From assembly GCA_003450735.1 (NCBI GenBank), contig DMEZ01000084.1, positions 1 through 7,607 of the forward strand: a DNA stretch of 7,607 nucleotides, written 5' to 3'. Position 1 is the first letter of the stretch. The number at the start of each line of letters is the position of its first letter. Below the pieces are notes generated by a model, which saw only the letters and a program-made list of their open reading frames with translations, was not told where the DNA came from and ran no database searches. A program made the position numbers and the translations under genes. Source of the stretch: Elusimicrobiota bacterium. GTDB taxonomy: Bacteria; Elusimicrobiota; Elusimicrobia; UBA1565. Shown here piece after piece: positions 1 through 6,079 of the stretch.

Positions 1-30
1 GGCATGTCTAGCGGGGTGCGGCGTGGGTGG

Positions 31-414
31 TCAAGCCGCCGGAGCGTCGGACTTGCCGATGGTCTGCTGGACCTTGGCCAGCAGCTCATCGGTGTTGAAG
101 GGCTTGGTCATGAAGCCGACGACCTGGGGGAACTTCTTGAAGAGGGTCTTGGAGGGCTCGAGCGCGGTCAGGACGACGATGGGGATGTTCTTGGTCTGCT
201 CGTCCTGGGAGATCTTGATCTGGAGCGAGTAGCCGTCGATGCCGGGAAGCATGACGTCGAGGACCAGCATGGCCGGCTTGTGCTGGAGGATGGCATTCCA
301 GGCGTGGCGGCCGTTGTCGCAGGTCTCGACTTCATAGCCGCCCTGCTCCAGCGTAAAGCGGATGAGGCTGAGCATCTCCGGCTCATCGTCGATGACCAAG
401 ACCTTCTTCGCCAT
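31..414 (-). CDS. Stand-alone response regulator receiver domain protein (CheY-like)
   Basis: A 127-residue protein made only of a receiver domain, expected to accept phosphate from a histidine kinase and pass the signal on by protein contact, in the cytoplasm. All the conserved positions are visible: acidic D9-D10-E11 in VIDDEPEM, the phospho-acceptor D53 in LVLDVMLPGIDG, the switch threonine T83 in VLTAL, and K104 in MTKPF followed by proline. No DNA-binding or enzymatic output domain follows; after about residue 120 there is only a short KSDAPAA tail. I take the ATG at 414 as start. The frame can be extended to a GTG at 435, but a consensus -10 lies between them, so the longer form would begin upstream of the likely transcript. 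No kinase gene is in the window, so the partner is unknown. It diverges from tilS. Confidence 0.93.
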   Translation of the reverse strand: MAKKVLVIDDEPEMLSLIRFTLEQGGYEVETCDNGRHAWNAILQHKPAMLVLDVMLPGIDGYSLQIKISQDEQTKNIPIVVLTALEPSKTLFKKFPQVVGFMTKPFNTDELLAKVQQTIGKSDAPAA

Positions 415-422
415 ATCGTCGC

Positions 423-432
423 TATTATAATA
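423..432. promoter_or_regulatory. Palindromic -10 shared by the divergent receiver and tilS promoters
   Basis: The 10-mer TATTATAATA equals its own reverse complement, so it holds a consensus TATAAT on each strand (426-431 plus, 429-424 minus). On the plus strand a start point near 438 would sit about 9 bases before the tilS ATG at 447. The plus-strand -35 is poor: around 404-409 I see only TTCTTC. Symmetric -10 elements are known to drive divergent transcription in bacteria. Confidence 0.6.
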
Positions 433-453
433 CACTCCCTAGCGAAATGACAA
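424..453 (-). promoter_or_regulatory. Sigma70-type promoter of the receiver gene, predicting a leaderless mRNA
   Basis: On the minus strand a -35 TTGTCA (453-448, 5 of 6 to consensus) is followed after 18 bp by a perfect -10 TATAAT (429-424). Transcription would begin near 417, only about 3 bases before the ATG at 414, leaving no room for a Shine-Dalgarno. The -35 lies inside the first codons of the divergent tilS gene. Confidence 0.7.
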
Positions 454-1181
454 CAAGAGTCCGCAAGAACCTCCTCTCCAAGCTCATGGCCTTCGACCGG
501 GCCGAGGGGCTCCTGCGGGCCGGAGACAAGGTGCTGGCCGCGGTCTCGGGGGGGCCGGACTCGGTCTGTCTGGCCCATCATCTCGGCCGATTGATGTCCA
601 AGCGAAGGATCGCCTTGACGATCGTCCACTTCCATCACGGCCTCCGGGGCCGGGCCGCCGACGAAGACGCGGCCTTCGTGCGGGCCTTGGCCGCCCGGCT
701 GGGAGTCCCTTATGTGGAAAGGCGGCTTGCGGTCGCCAAGGCCGCCGAAGCCGAGCGGCGGAGCCTCGAGGACGCCGGCCGGGCTCTGCGCTACCGGGCC
801 CTGGCCGAACTGGCGCGGTCGGGACGCTTCGACAAGGTCGCGACCGGGCATCACCTCGACGACCAGGCCGAGACGCTCCTGCTGCACCTGCTCAGAGGGA
901 CCCAGGCGAAGGGGCTGGCCGGCATCCCGGCGAAGCGGAAGTTCACCCCCGGGACGATGGTCATCCGCCCCCTGCTCGCCCTGACGCGCAAGGATGTGCT
1001 GGCCTACCTCCAGGCCTTCGGCCTGGGTTATCGGAAGGACAAGAGCAACGCCTCCGACGCGTTCACCCGGAACTGGGTGCGCAGGCGCCTGCTGCCGCTA
1101 TTAGAGAAGAAGAGCCCCCGCATCCGCGAGCACCTCTCCGCGCTGGCGCAGGACGTGAGCCGGCTGCTTCACCCTCGCTGA
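447..1181 (+). CDS. tilS: tRNA(Ile)-lysidine synthase, short form
   Basis: TilS adenylates C34 of the CAU-anticodon isoleucine tRNA with ATP and joins lysine to it, so that the tRNA reads AUA; it is cytoplasmic and usually essential. The 244-residue protein shows the PP-loop SGGPDS at 34-39, HFHHGLRGRAADED at 61-74, GHHLDDQAET at 134-143, IRPLL at 173-177, and the TilS-type block around 198-219 (SN..D....RNWVRRRLLPLL) that separates it from the related TtcA. It ends soon after this N-terminal catalytic domain. Many TilS proteins are 310-450 residues with extra C-terminal tRNA-binding domains, so this is a minimal version. The ATG at 447 is preferred because of the -10 just upstream; ATG 486 would still keep the PP-loop. 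Neither has a clear Shine-Dalgarno. A terminator follows. Confidence 0.92.
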   Translation: MTTRVRKNLLSKLMAFDRAEGLLRAGDKVLAAVSGGPDSVCLAHHLGRLMSKRRIALTIVHFHHGLRGRAADEDAAFVRALAARLGVPYVERRLAVAKAAEAERRSLEDAGRALRYRALAELARSGRFDKVATGHHLDDQAETLLLHLLRGTQAKGLAGIPAKRKFTPGTMVIRPLLALTRKDVLAYLQAFGLGYRKDKSNASDAFTRNWVRRRLLPLLEKKSPRIREHLSALAQDVSRLLHPR

Positions 1182-1223
1182 GACGGCGAGTTCCTATCCC
1201 GTCGTCCCCGAGTTTTTGGAATA

Positions 1224-1260
1224 AACCGGAGGCGCTGGAAAGCCCCTCCGGTTCTTCTTT
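1224..1260 (+). terminator. Rho-independent terminator after tilS
   Basis: A 9-bp perfect stem, AACCGGAGG (1224-1232) with CCTCCGGTT (1245-1253), encloses a 12-base loop and is followed by TTCTTCTTTTCT. The T-rich tract is on the plus-strand side, so it mainly ends tilS transcription. The convergent propeller gene stops at 1301; on the minus strand the stem is followed only by a short TTTATT, so a second role there is possible but weaker. Confidence 0.8.
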
Positions 1261-1300
1261 TCTGTGCGGCAGAGAGGAGACCTGCGTCGTGGCCTGTTGT

Positions 1301-4201
1301 CTAGAACATATCCCGCAGTTCGAACCGAACTATTCGTCGGTCGTCGCGCTCATCACTAAGGACATACAGACGGCCGTTGCCATCTATCCGGATGCGATTG
1401 ACCCAACCCCCGATGTGCTTGGCAAGACTGAACTCTTTGACGAAGGCTCCATCCGGCTGAAACTTCAGGAGCGCCTTATTCGCCTCATCATAGACATAAA
1501 TGTTGTTCTGCGCATCCAGGGCGATATCCCTGGGACTCCAGAACTGCTTTCCGGAGGCCTTCCCACTAATGAGCGTCTTCGTCTCGCCGTCAGACGAAAT
1601 GGTCTTGATCTCAGGGATATCCGACATCGTCCCATACAGTCGACCTTCCCGGTCCACCGACATGAACCGAACCGAGAAGAGTCGGCTACCATACTTCCCT
1701 TTCAGGGGAGTGATTTGCTTGGTCTGAGCATCGAAGAAGAAGACACCCTCTGGATGGGAGTAGGCGTATATCCCTCCCTGATTATCAAAGGCGAAGGACG
1801 CGATATATTGATTCGACTCCCTCGCTGGAAACTCGACAACCAAACGACTGTTTTCCCCCTCGTATTGCCAGATACCCTTCCCATCGCAAAAGAACACGTT
1901 CCCCTGTCGATTCTTCGCCAATCGGACGAAATCTCGCAAACTGGACTTAGCCTGGAAACGCGAGAGGATCCGCCCAGACCGGTCCGCTTTGATCACATAC
2001 TGCGCGACAACCATGTAAATTTCATTGCCCGACACTTCGATATCCAGGATATTGCTGTTGGATATGTTGGGAAGGCTCATGGTCGGAATACGGATTCGAC
2101 TCACCGCGCTGGTCTTGCTGTCGAATACAGTGACGACGTCGCCCCCCTGAGCGCCGTAACCGACGACATAGACGTTCCCTTTCTCATCCACCGCCCCGCC
2201 TGTCGGCTCGGTGACGCTCTCATCCTCAAAACTCCTGATGAATTCGCCACCCTTCCCGAACTTGAGGATACGCCGGCTGCCTCGATCGATGACGTACAGA
2301 TTATCTTCCTTGTCCGAGAACATATGGACGATGTGGCTGAAACTTCCCTCGGCCAGCTTCGGAGGCCTCATCGGGATGAGTTGTCCTTTCGAGTCTACCC
2401 GGAAAACGTTACCCTTCACTGGCTGAGTAAAGACCAAGTCCCCGCGTCGATTCCCGACCATGCGCCCCTTAGAGTTCCCCCATTCCCGGCAGGAGGGCAC
2501 TGTGATGTTGCGCACCAGAGCACCCTGATAGTCGAATCCCCGAAGACTCTCCCAGTACAACACCCAGAACATCTCTGCATCCGTCCAAATCGCCTGCGGG
2601 AATTGCTCGCTGTGCGAGATTCCCCCCACGCCATTGTGGAGTTCCGACTTCAGCTCGAAGTTCTTGAACTGATTCACCAACTCCCCGAGAACAGCCCCTC
2701 CATTGCTCAATACGATGAGCTTGCTATAGGATTCCAGAAACAGCTTCGCGGCGTTCCGATACATCGCATGCGGAATCTCGGTGATCCCATTGTCGGGGAG
2801 GGATTTCAGGAACTTCCCATTGGAATCATGCCGATCGAACCGGGGCTGAGCCCCACTCGGGCTCGGGCGCCCATCAGGCCCTTTCCTATCGAGTAATCGG
2901 AGCAGGAGAATGCTGCCGTCATCCAGGACATCAAAATCGAAGATTCCACGTCGGAATGTCTTCTCGATATCCTGAATCACGGTCACCGGTACGACGGACT
3001 TGCCGGCCTCGAATGCGGCATCCGGCGGCAGGCGCCCAAGCGCACTAAGCTCTTTCCAGAGTTCGTTCGCCTTGGCTTGTTGACCCAGCTTCTGCCAATA
3101 GAGCCTCGCCAGACTCGATTTTGCCTCAACAACCTCATCCTGCAACTCCGGAAAGGTCTTAACGACCCCGGCATACTCTTTGGCTGCAGCCTCATAGGAT
3201 TCATTACTCATCAGGATGCCGGCTGCACGGAGCTGCGCTTGCGCGCAGATCTTCCTTTCCTTCGGGAATCTGGCGGGGCATTGCCTAAGAGCAATGATGT
3301 CGCGGTCAGAGGCAATCTTCCAGAATTCGACCGAATCCGGAGCAGGCAGTTTTCTGCCCCGCGTCTCAGGCTGAGGTCCGCAAGGTTTCAGGCCGGCCGC
3401 CATCTTGTCGTACTCTCTCAAGCCCTGCCGCAGTCGGCCTTGTTTGTCGGACAGCGACTCTTGTTCGACTATTCCTTTCGCCTCCGGGTCTCCGGTAGCC
3501 GCCCAGAGAAGCAACAGCCCCTGTCGATCCCGTGTCTTGGGATCTTCCCACATCCGACGGAACTCCGCGGAATCCTCTGCGGAAAGCGGGAATGACCTTT
3601 GCTTCAGATTCCGGCAATCGCCTCGGTTGAACTCGATGTTCGTATGCGTCTTCACTGCAAAATTCACAAGAGGGTCCAGCATGCCGGGAGTTTGAGCCGC
3701 GCTCCAGCCGAGCATGGTTTGGGTCGTGATCCATTGGCTCAACTTCCACTGGCCGTTCTCTTTCAGGAAGGAAAAGGTCATGGGCGGCAGATAGCCCTTG
3801 GCAAGTAGAGCCATCACGATGGTGACTTCGGCGTACTTGTCGTTCCATATCCTCTCTTCCAGCACATGCGTCGCCTCAGGGATTCCGTACTTGCCCACAT
3901 CGAGGACCGTTTGGAAGGCGAACAGCTCCCGCATATCGTTGCTCAACGGCTTACCTTGCTTCTCCTCCAGGTACTTCTTGGTCTCAAGCAGTCGCTTCTC
4001 AACCTGGGGATTATAGAGGGCATCGAACACTTCGATATCTGTCCGACTGAGGCAGCTGAACCATAGATGAGCATCCATGGTCTTTGCGGCTCGAATCAGT
4101 GTTTCCATTGTCGACTTGGGTGTCTGAAAGCCGCGCGCGTGAACGTCCATGCCAAGCAGCACCAACAGGAAGGGGACGGCAAGAAAGCTAGTCCGTCTCA
4201 T
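1301..4201 (-). CDS. Large secreted protein: NTF2-like region, TPR-like region and NHL-type beta-propeller
   Basis: A 966-residue exported protein of no family I can name. Residues 1-22 are a Sec signal peptide (MRR start, hydrophobic core, cut after VHA). Residues about 25-157 begin with a STMETLIRAAKTMDAHLWF helix and end in FLKENGQWKLSQW, the pattern of NTF2/SnoaL-like or DUF4878-type domains. Residues about 321-386 are amphipathic helices (YEAAAKEYAGVVKTFPE) like tetratricopeptide repeats. From about 412 to the end there are beta-propeller blades; the clearest NHL-type strands are DNLYVIDRGSRRILKF (633-648), GNVYVVGYG (675-683), NNIYVYDEANKALLKF (899-914) and GRLYVLSD (943-950). NHL propellers usually bind proteins or other ligands and are not themselves catalytic. 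ATG 4201 is chosen because GGAGG (4210-4206) lies 4 bases before it; an in-frame ATG at 4216 has no such site. The lipoprotein gene ends 21 bases upstream, so the two are probably one operon. GC is lower than in the flanking genes. Confidence 0.85.
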   Translation of the reverse strand: MRRTSFLAVPFLLVLLGMDVHARGFQTPKSTMETLIRAAKTMDAHLWFSCLSRTDIEVFDALYNPQVEKRLLETKKYLEEKQGKPLSNDMRELFAFQTVLDVGKYGIPEATHVLEERIWNDKYAEVTIVMALLAKGYLPPMTFSFLKENGQWKLSQWITTQTMLGWSAAQTPGMLDPLVNFAVKTHTNIEFNRGDCRNLKQRSFPLSAEDSAEFRRMWEDPKTRDRQGLLLLWAATGDPEAKGIVEQESLSDKQGRLRQGLREYDKMAAGLKPCGPQPETRGRKLPAPDSVEFWKIASDRDIIALRQCPARFPKERKICAQAQLRAAGILMSNESYEAAAKEYAGVVKTFPELQDEVVEAKSSLARLYWQKLGQQAKANELWKELSALGRLPPDAAFEAGKSVVPVTVIQDIEKTFRRGIFDFDVLDDGSILLLRLLDRKGPDGRPSPSGAQPRFDRHDSNGKFLKSLPDNGITEIPHAMYRNAAKLFLESYSKLIVLSNGGAVLGELVNQFKNFELKSELHNGVGGISHSEQFPQAIWTDAEMFWVLYWESLRGFDYQGALVRNITVPSCREWGNSKGRMVGNRRGDLVFTQPVKGNVFRVDSKGQLIPMRPPKLAEGSFSHIVHMFSDKEDNLYVIDRGSRRILKFGKGGEFIRSFEDESVTEPTGGAVDEKGNVYVVGYGAQGGDVVTVFDSKTSAVSRIRIPTMSLPNISNSNILDIEVSGNEIYMVVAQYVIKADRSGRILSRFQAKSSLRDFVRLAKNRQGNVFFCDGKGIWQYEGENSRLVVEFPARESNQYIASFAFDNQGGIYAYSHPEGVFFFDAQTKQITPLKGKYGSRLFSVRFMSVDREGRLYGTMSDIPEIKTISSDGETKTLISGKASGKQFWSPRDIALDAQNNIYVYDEANKALLKFQPDGAFVKEFSLAKHIGGWVNRIRIDGNGRLYVLSDERDDRRIVRFELRDMF

Positions 4202-4205
4202 CCAT

Positions 4206-4210
4206 CCTCC
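4206..4210 (-). promoter_or_regulatory. Shine-Dalgarno that fixes the start of the propeller gene
   Basis: GGAGG on the minus strand, 4 bases before the ATG at 4201. It lies downstream of the alternative ATG at 4216, so it supports the shorter protein, whose signal peptide begins MRRTSF with the expected positive charges. Confidence 0.6.
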
Positions 4211-4222
4211 ACGCATACTGAG

Positions 4223-4723
4223 CTAAGGAGAAAGAGGCGTGACACTATCGATTTGATAGACACTCTCAGCTCCATAAGGATTTGCCACTCTCACCGTGGC
4301 GCGTACCGGGACAATCTTCAAGCCGGAATCCCACATGACATTCAGCTTCTTCGCGAAGGGCAGTTCCTCCCCAGCGTCCAACATGATTTCATGCTTATCC
4401 CAGACGGCGCCGTCAGTAGACTGAATAGGAACCCCGTCGACCAGAATCGAGACGACGACCCTCTGGGTGTTGCCCATGATATCCAGCGGAAAGACTTGGA
4501 CATTCACGACCTTGGGGCTGGCTGGCACCGATTCCGACCTAGTGGCAGACTGGGACTGGATCTCACCCTTAGGACGCGCTTCTGGGATGGGCTGCTGACG
4601 ATGTTGAGGCCGCCCGCCACCACATCCAAGCGTCTGAGAACCAAATGCGACCGCCACAAGGACGACCCAGGCCGGCGAGATGGCGGTTATTCGCGTGGGA
4701 ATCACCCTACACCATAACTTCAA
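4223..4723 (-). CDS. Small exported protein, probable lipoprotein, of unknown function
   Basis: Up to 166 residues. A hydrophobic stretch PAWVVLVAVAFG (about 18-28) leads to C34 in QTLGCGGG. This resembles a lipobox with LG before the cysteine, but position -3 is threonine and -4 glutamine, so lipidation is likely rather than certain. A low-complexity linker rich in Q, P and S follows (about 38-70), then a beta-rich domain (KVVNVQVFPLDIMG to the end) with alternating hydrophobic strands that could be an immunoglobulin- or transthyretin-like fold; I recognise no family. No ATG fits upstream of the signal: the longest form starts with TTG at 4723, and a GTG at 4705 would give 160 residues. Neither has a good Shine-Dalgarno. 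The stop lies 21 bases before the propeller gene, so the pair are probably co-expressed, with this protein as a possible membrane anchor. Confidence 0.65.
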   Translation of the reverse strand: MKLWCRVIPTRITAISPAWVVLVAVAFGSQTLGCGGGRPQHRQQPIPEARPKGEIQSQSATRSESVPASPKVVNVQVFPLDIMGNTQRVVVSILVDGVPIQSTDGAVWDKHEIMLDAGEELPFAKKLNVMWDSGLKIVPVRATVRVANPYGAESVYQIDSVTPLSP

Positions 4724-4868
4724 AGTTCTCTACGAGCTTACCGCTATGGGAATCGATATTCAAGGCTTACTGCGGGAATATGTTCCGCTCCAAGGCGGTT
4801 TTTTGGTGGTTTCCATCGGAACAGCGCGATATAGCGTTTATTCCGCCCAGGTAAAGGCCACGCGGTGA
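4680..4868 (+). CDS. Doubtful 62-codon ORF, possibly the remnant of a gene
   Basis: An open frame that opposes the 5' end of the lipoprotein gene and ends in AQVKATR and a TGA. I recognise no family. Three things argue for former coding or transcription: the last codons recur, with conservative changes, after the fic stop (TQVKAAR and TGA at 5988-6008, inside the second repeat); a plus-strand terminator hairpin lies 48 bases beyond the stop; and no other plus-strand gene is there to use that terminator. Against it: no Shine-Dalgarno, overlap with a better gene, and small size. An internal ATG at 4746 would give 40 residues with less overlap. It could be the degraded 3' end of a lost gene. The rest of the 255-base gap (4724-4978) holds the first repeat, the hairpin and the fic promoter. 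Confidence 0.2.
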   Translation: MAVIRVGITLHHNFKVLYELTAMGIDIQGLLREYVPLQGGFLVVSIGTARYSVYSAQVKATR

Positions 4869-4898
4869 GTTCTATCTATTACACAGACTGGGCCGCCA
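4846..4898 (+). repeat. 53-bp direct repeat, copy 1 (before fic)
   Basis: Matches 5987-6039 at 45 of 53 positions with no gaps. The longest identical runs are CCCAGGT (start), GGTGAGTTCTATCT (middle) and CAGACTGGGCCG (near the end). Each copy opens with CCCAG and carries its inverse CTGGG near the far end. Copy 1 overlaps the last codons of the doubtful ORF and lies 80 bases before the fic ATG. Confidence 0.85.
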
Positions 4899-4915
4899 CG
4901 ATCTACCGCGGTCCA

Positions 4916-4950
4916 TGAAACAGCCCCGCAAGGGGCTGTCTCATTTGTTG
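4916..4950 (+). terminator. Rho-independent terminator upstream of fic
   Basis: TGAAACAGCCCC (4916-4927) pairs with GGGGCTGTCTCA (4932-4943): a 12-bp stem with a single A-C mismatch, closed by a GCAA tetraloop of the stable GNRA class. TTTGTTG follows at once on the plus strand; on the minus strand no T-run follows. It therefore ends a plus-strand transcript coming from the 4680-4868 area and insulates fic, whose promoter starts right after it. The T-run is modest. Confidence 0.6.
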
Positions 4951-4975
4951 ACTTTATGATAGAGTTTATGATAAC
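4948..4975 (+). promoter_or_regulatory. Probable fic promoter
   Basis: TTGACT (4948-4953, 5 of 6) is followed after 16 bp by GATAAC (4970-4975, 4 of 6). An overlapping TATGAT (4967-4972, 5 of 6) is the better -10 but has no good -35. Either one would start transcription at about 4979-4982, on or just before the ATGs at 4979 and 4985. No Shine-Dalgarno is present. Confidence 0.45.
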
Positions 4976-4982
4976 TTTATGA
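4953..4982 (+). repeat. Three TTTATGA direct repeats at helical-turn spacing, candidate fic operator
   Basis: TTTATGA occurs at 4953-4959, 4965-4971 and 4976-4982, steps of 12 and 11 bp, so all three face nearly the same side of the helix. The first two extend to TTTATGATA and the third contains the fic start codon. They cover the promoter -10. The Fic protein's own C-terminal winged helix is an obvious candidate binder; that is inference. Confidence 0.5.
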
Positions 4983-5983
4983 AAATGTATTCCCCCATTT
5001 TCCATATGGCGCCCCGCGTCTATCGACTCCTTGAAGAAATCTCCAAGGTCCGAGAACAACTGCGGTCCTCGCTGGTCAAGGTGCCCTGGGTCCCCTCTCT
5101 GGTCAGAGACGCGATGGCCCGCGCCGCGTGGGGGTCGACGGCGATCGAAGGCTGCACGCTATCCCTCGAAGCCATCAAAGGACTCATGGAGGGAAAAGAA
5201 GCCCCCGGATATCCCGACCGCCACGTCCGCATGGCACAGAACTACCTGGACGCCCTGACCTGGCTCCAGAAACGCGGACAGTCCAAGGCCATACTTGAAG
5301 AAGACGTTTTGCGCCTCCACAAGATCATCGCCGAGGGTGCCGTGGATGAGGGCCCTATCGGTTCGTATCGGAGGACGGACGTACGGGCGGGCCTGCACGT
5401 ATGCCCGCCATGGCGGCAGGTACCGCTGCTGACAAGGGATATGTTGGACTGGCTCAACAGATTGGCGGGAGAGCTCCCGGCTGTCTTCTCTTCTGCGATC
5501 CTCCATCTGCGGTTCGTCGAGATCCATCCCTTCAGGGACGGCAACGGCCGGGTGGGCAGAGCTCTCGCGACCTGGCAGCTCTATCGCATGGGGTTCGACA
5601 CCCTCCATGTCTTCGCCCTCGATGAAGTGCTGCTTGAGAACCGCGCCTTCTACATCAAGAACCTGCAGCGCGTCCAAGTCGAGCGCGAAGACTTGGGCGG
5701 CTGGCTCGAATTCATGGCCGAAGCCGTCCTGGAGACGCTGGAACGAGTTCAGAAGCGCATCCAGGCCCTGGGCTTGTCAGGGCAGGAGCCCTTATCTCTC
5801 ACCCTCCGGCAAGAGAAACTATTGCGCCTGCTTCGTGAGAGAGGCCCTTTGGCGATCCGCGATATTGCTCGGGCGTTGCGCGTCACGCCTCCTGGAGCTC
5901 ACTACGCACTCAAACCGCTTCTCGGCAATGGCGTAATCAAGACCATCGGCGCGCATAAGAGCACGCGCTACCTGCTGAGCTGA
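4979..5983 (+). CDS. Class II Fic-domain protein AMP-transferase with winged-helix C-terminus
   Basis: A 334-residue Fic protein, expected to move AMP (or another nucleotide part) from a nucleotide substrate to a hydroxyl side chain on a target protein. The core motif HPFRDGNGRVGR is complete at 183-194, with H183 the catalytic base and D187, N189 and R191/R194 available for metal and phosphate binding. The flap region GPIGSYRRTDVRAG lies at about 125-138. The N-terminal inhibitory motif S53-TAI-E57-G58 matches [S/T]xxxE[G/N], which places it in class II, where a glutamate of the same chain blocks productive ATP binding. Residues about 276-334 form a winged helix-turn-helix (IRDIARALRVTPPGAHYALKPLLGNGVI), usual in this subgroup. 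No separate antitoxin gene is needed or seen next to it. The targets are unknown. ATG 4979 is used; ATG 4985 is a close alternative. Confidence 0.93.
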   Translation: MKMYSPIFHMAPRVYRLLEEISKVREQLRSSLVKVPWVPSLVRDAMARAAWGSTAIEGCTLSLEAIKGLMEGKEAPGYPDRHVRMAQNYLDALTWLQKRGQSKAILEEDVLRLHKIIAEGAVDEGPIGSYRRTDVRAGLHVCPPWRQVPLLTRDMLDWLNRLAGELPAVFSSAILHLRFVEIHPFRDGNGRVGRALATWQLYRMGFDTLHVFALDEVLLENRAFYIKNLQRVQVEREDLGGWLEFMAEAVLETLERVQKRIQALGLSGQEPLSLTLRQEKLLRLLRERGPLAIRDIARALRVTPPGAHYALKPLLGNGVIKTIGAHKSTRYLLS

Positions 5984-5986
5984 CCA

Positions 5987-6039
5987 CCCAGGTGAAGGCC
6001 GCGAGGTGAGTTCTATCTTTTGACCAGACTGGGCCGTCA
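5987..6039 (+). repeat. 53-bp direct repeat, copy 2 (between fic and vapBC)
   Basis: The partner of 4846-4898, beginning 3 bases after the fic stop and ending 52 bases before the vapB start. In this copy the stretch near the end reads CCAGACTGG, itself a short inverted repeat. The terminator hairpin that follows copy 1 is absent here; a promoter follows instead. Confidence 0.85.
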
Positions 6040-6050
6040 GCTTGCCCTTC

Positions 6051-6079
6051 TTGACAACCGTGCCTTCAGACAGCATAAT
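6051..6079 (+). promoter_or_regulatory. Strong sigma70-type promoter of vapBC
   Basis: A perfect -35 TTGACA (6051-6056), a 17-bp spacer and CATAAT (6074-6079, 5 of 6). Transcription would start near 6086, about 6 bases before the antitoxin ATG at 6092, so the mRNA would be nearly leaderless. It begins just beyond the second repeat. Confidence 0.75.

Noticed and set aside
415..435. A GTG start at 435 for the receiver protein, with AGGGAG nearby
   Set aside because: The AGGGAG overlaps the GTG itself, and the consensus -10 lies downstream of it, so the transcript should begin after this codon.
168..887. A 239-codon minus-strand frame through the receiver and tilS
   Set aside because: It is rich in Ser, Arg and Pro, typical of an out-of-frame reading of GC-rich genes, and both overlapping genes have full motif support.
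1182..1200. A possible third degenerate copy of the 53-bp repeat after tilS (GGCGAGTTCCTATC)
   Set aside because: Only about ten bases match, with one insertion, and neither the CCCAGG start nor the CAGACTGGG end is present, so chance is likely.
1289..2896. A 535-codon open frame on the plus strand
   Set aside because: It lies wholly opposite the propeller gene. The minus-strand product has a signal peptide, recognisable NHL blades and a Shine-Dalgarno, while this frame shows no domain pattern and starts inside the tail of the other gene's 3' flank.
4067..4717. A 216-codon plus-strand frame across the lipoprotein gene
   Set aside because: It is antisense to the better-supported minus-strand genes, crosses the junction between them, and has no recognisable sequence pattern.
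4787..4806. A terminator-like CCGC/GCGG hairpin followed by six T
   Set aside because: The stem is only 4 bp and it lies inside the doubtful 62-codon ORF with no gene ending just before it.
4846..6039. The pair of 53-bp repeats as a CRISPR array or the ends of an insertion sequence
   Set aside because: Two copies 1.1 kb apart in direct orientation, with no spacers, no cas genes and no transposase, fit neither.
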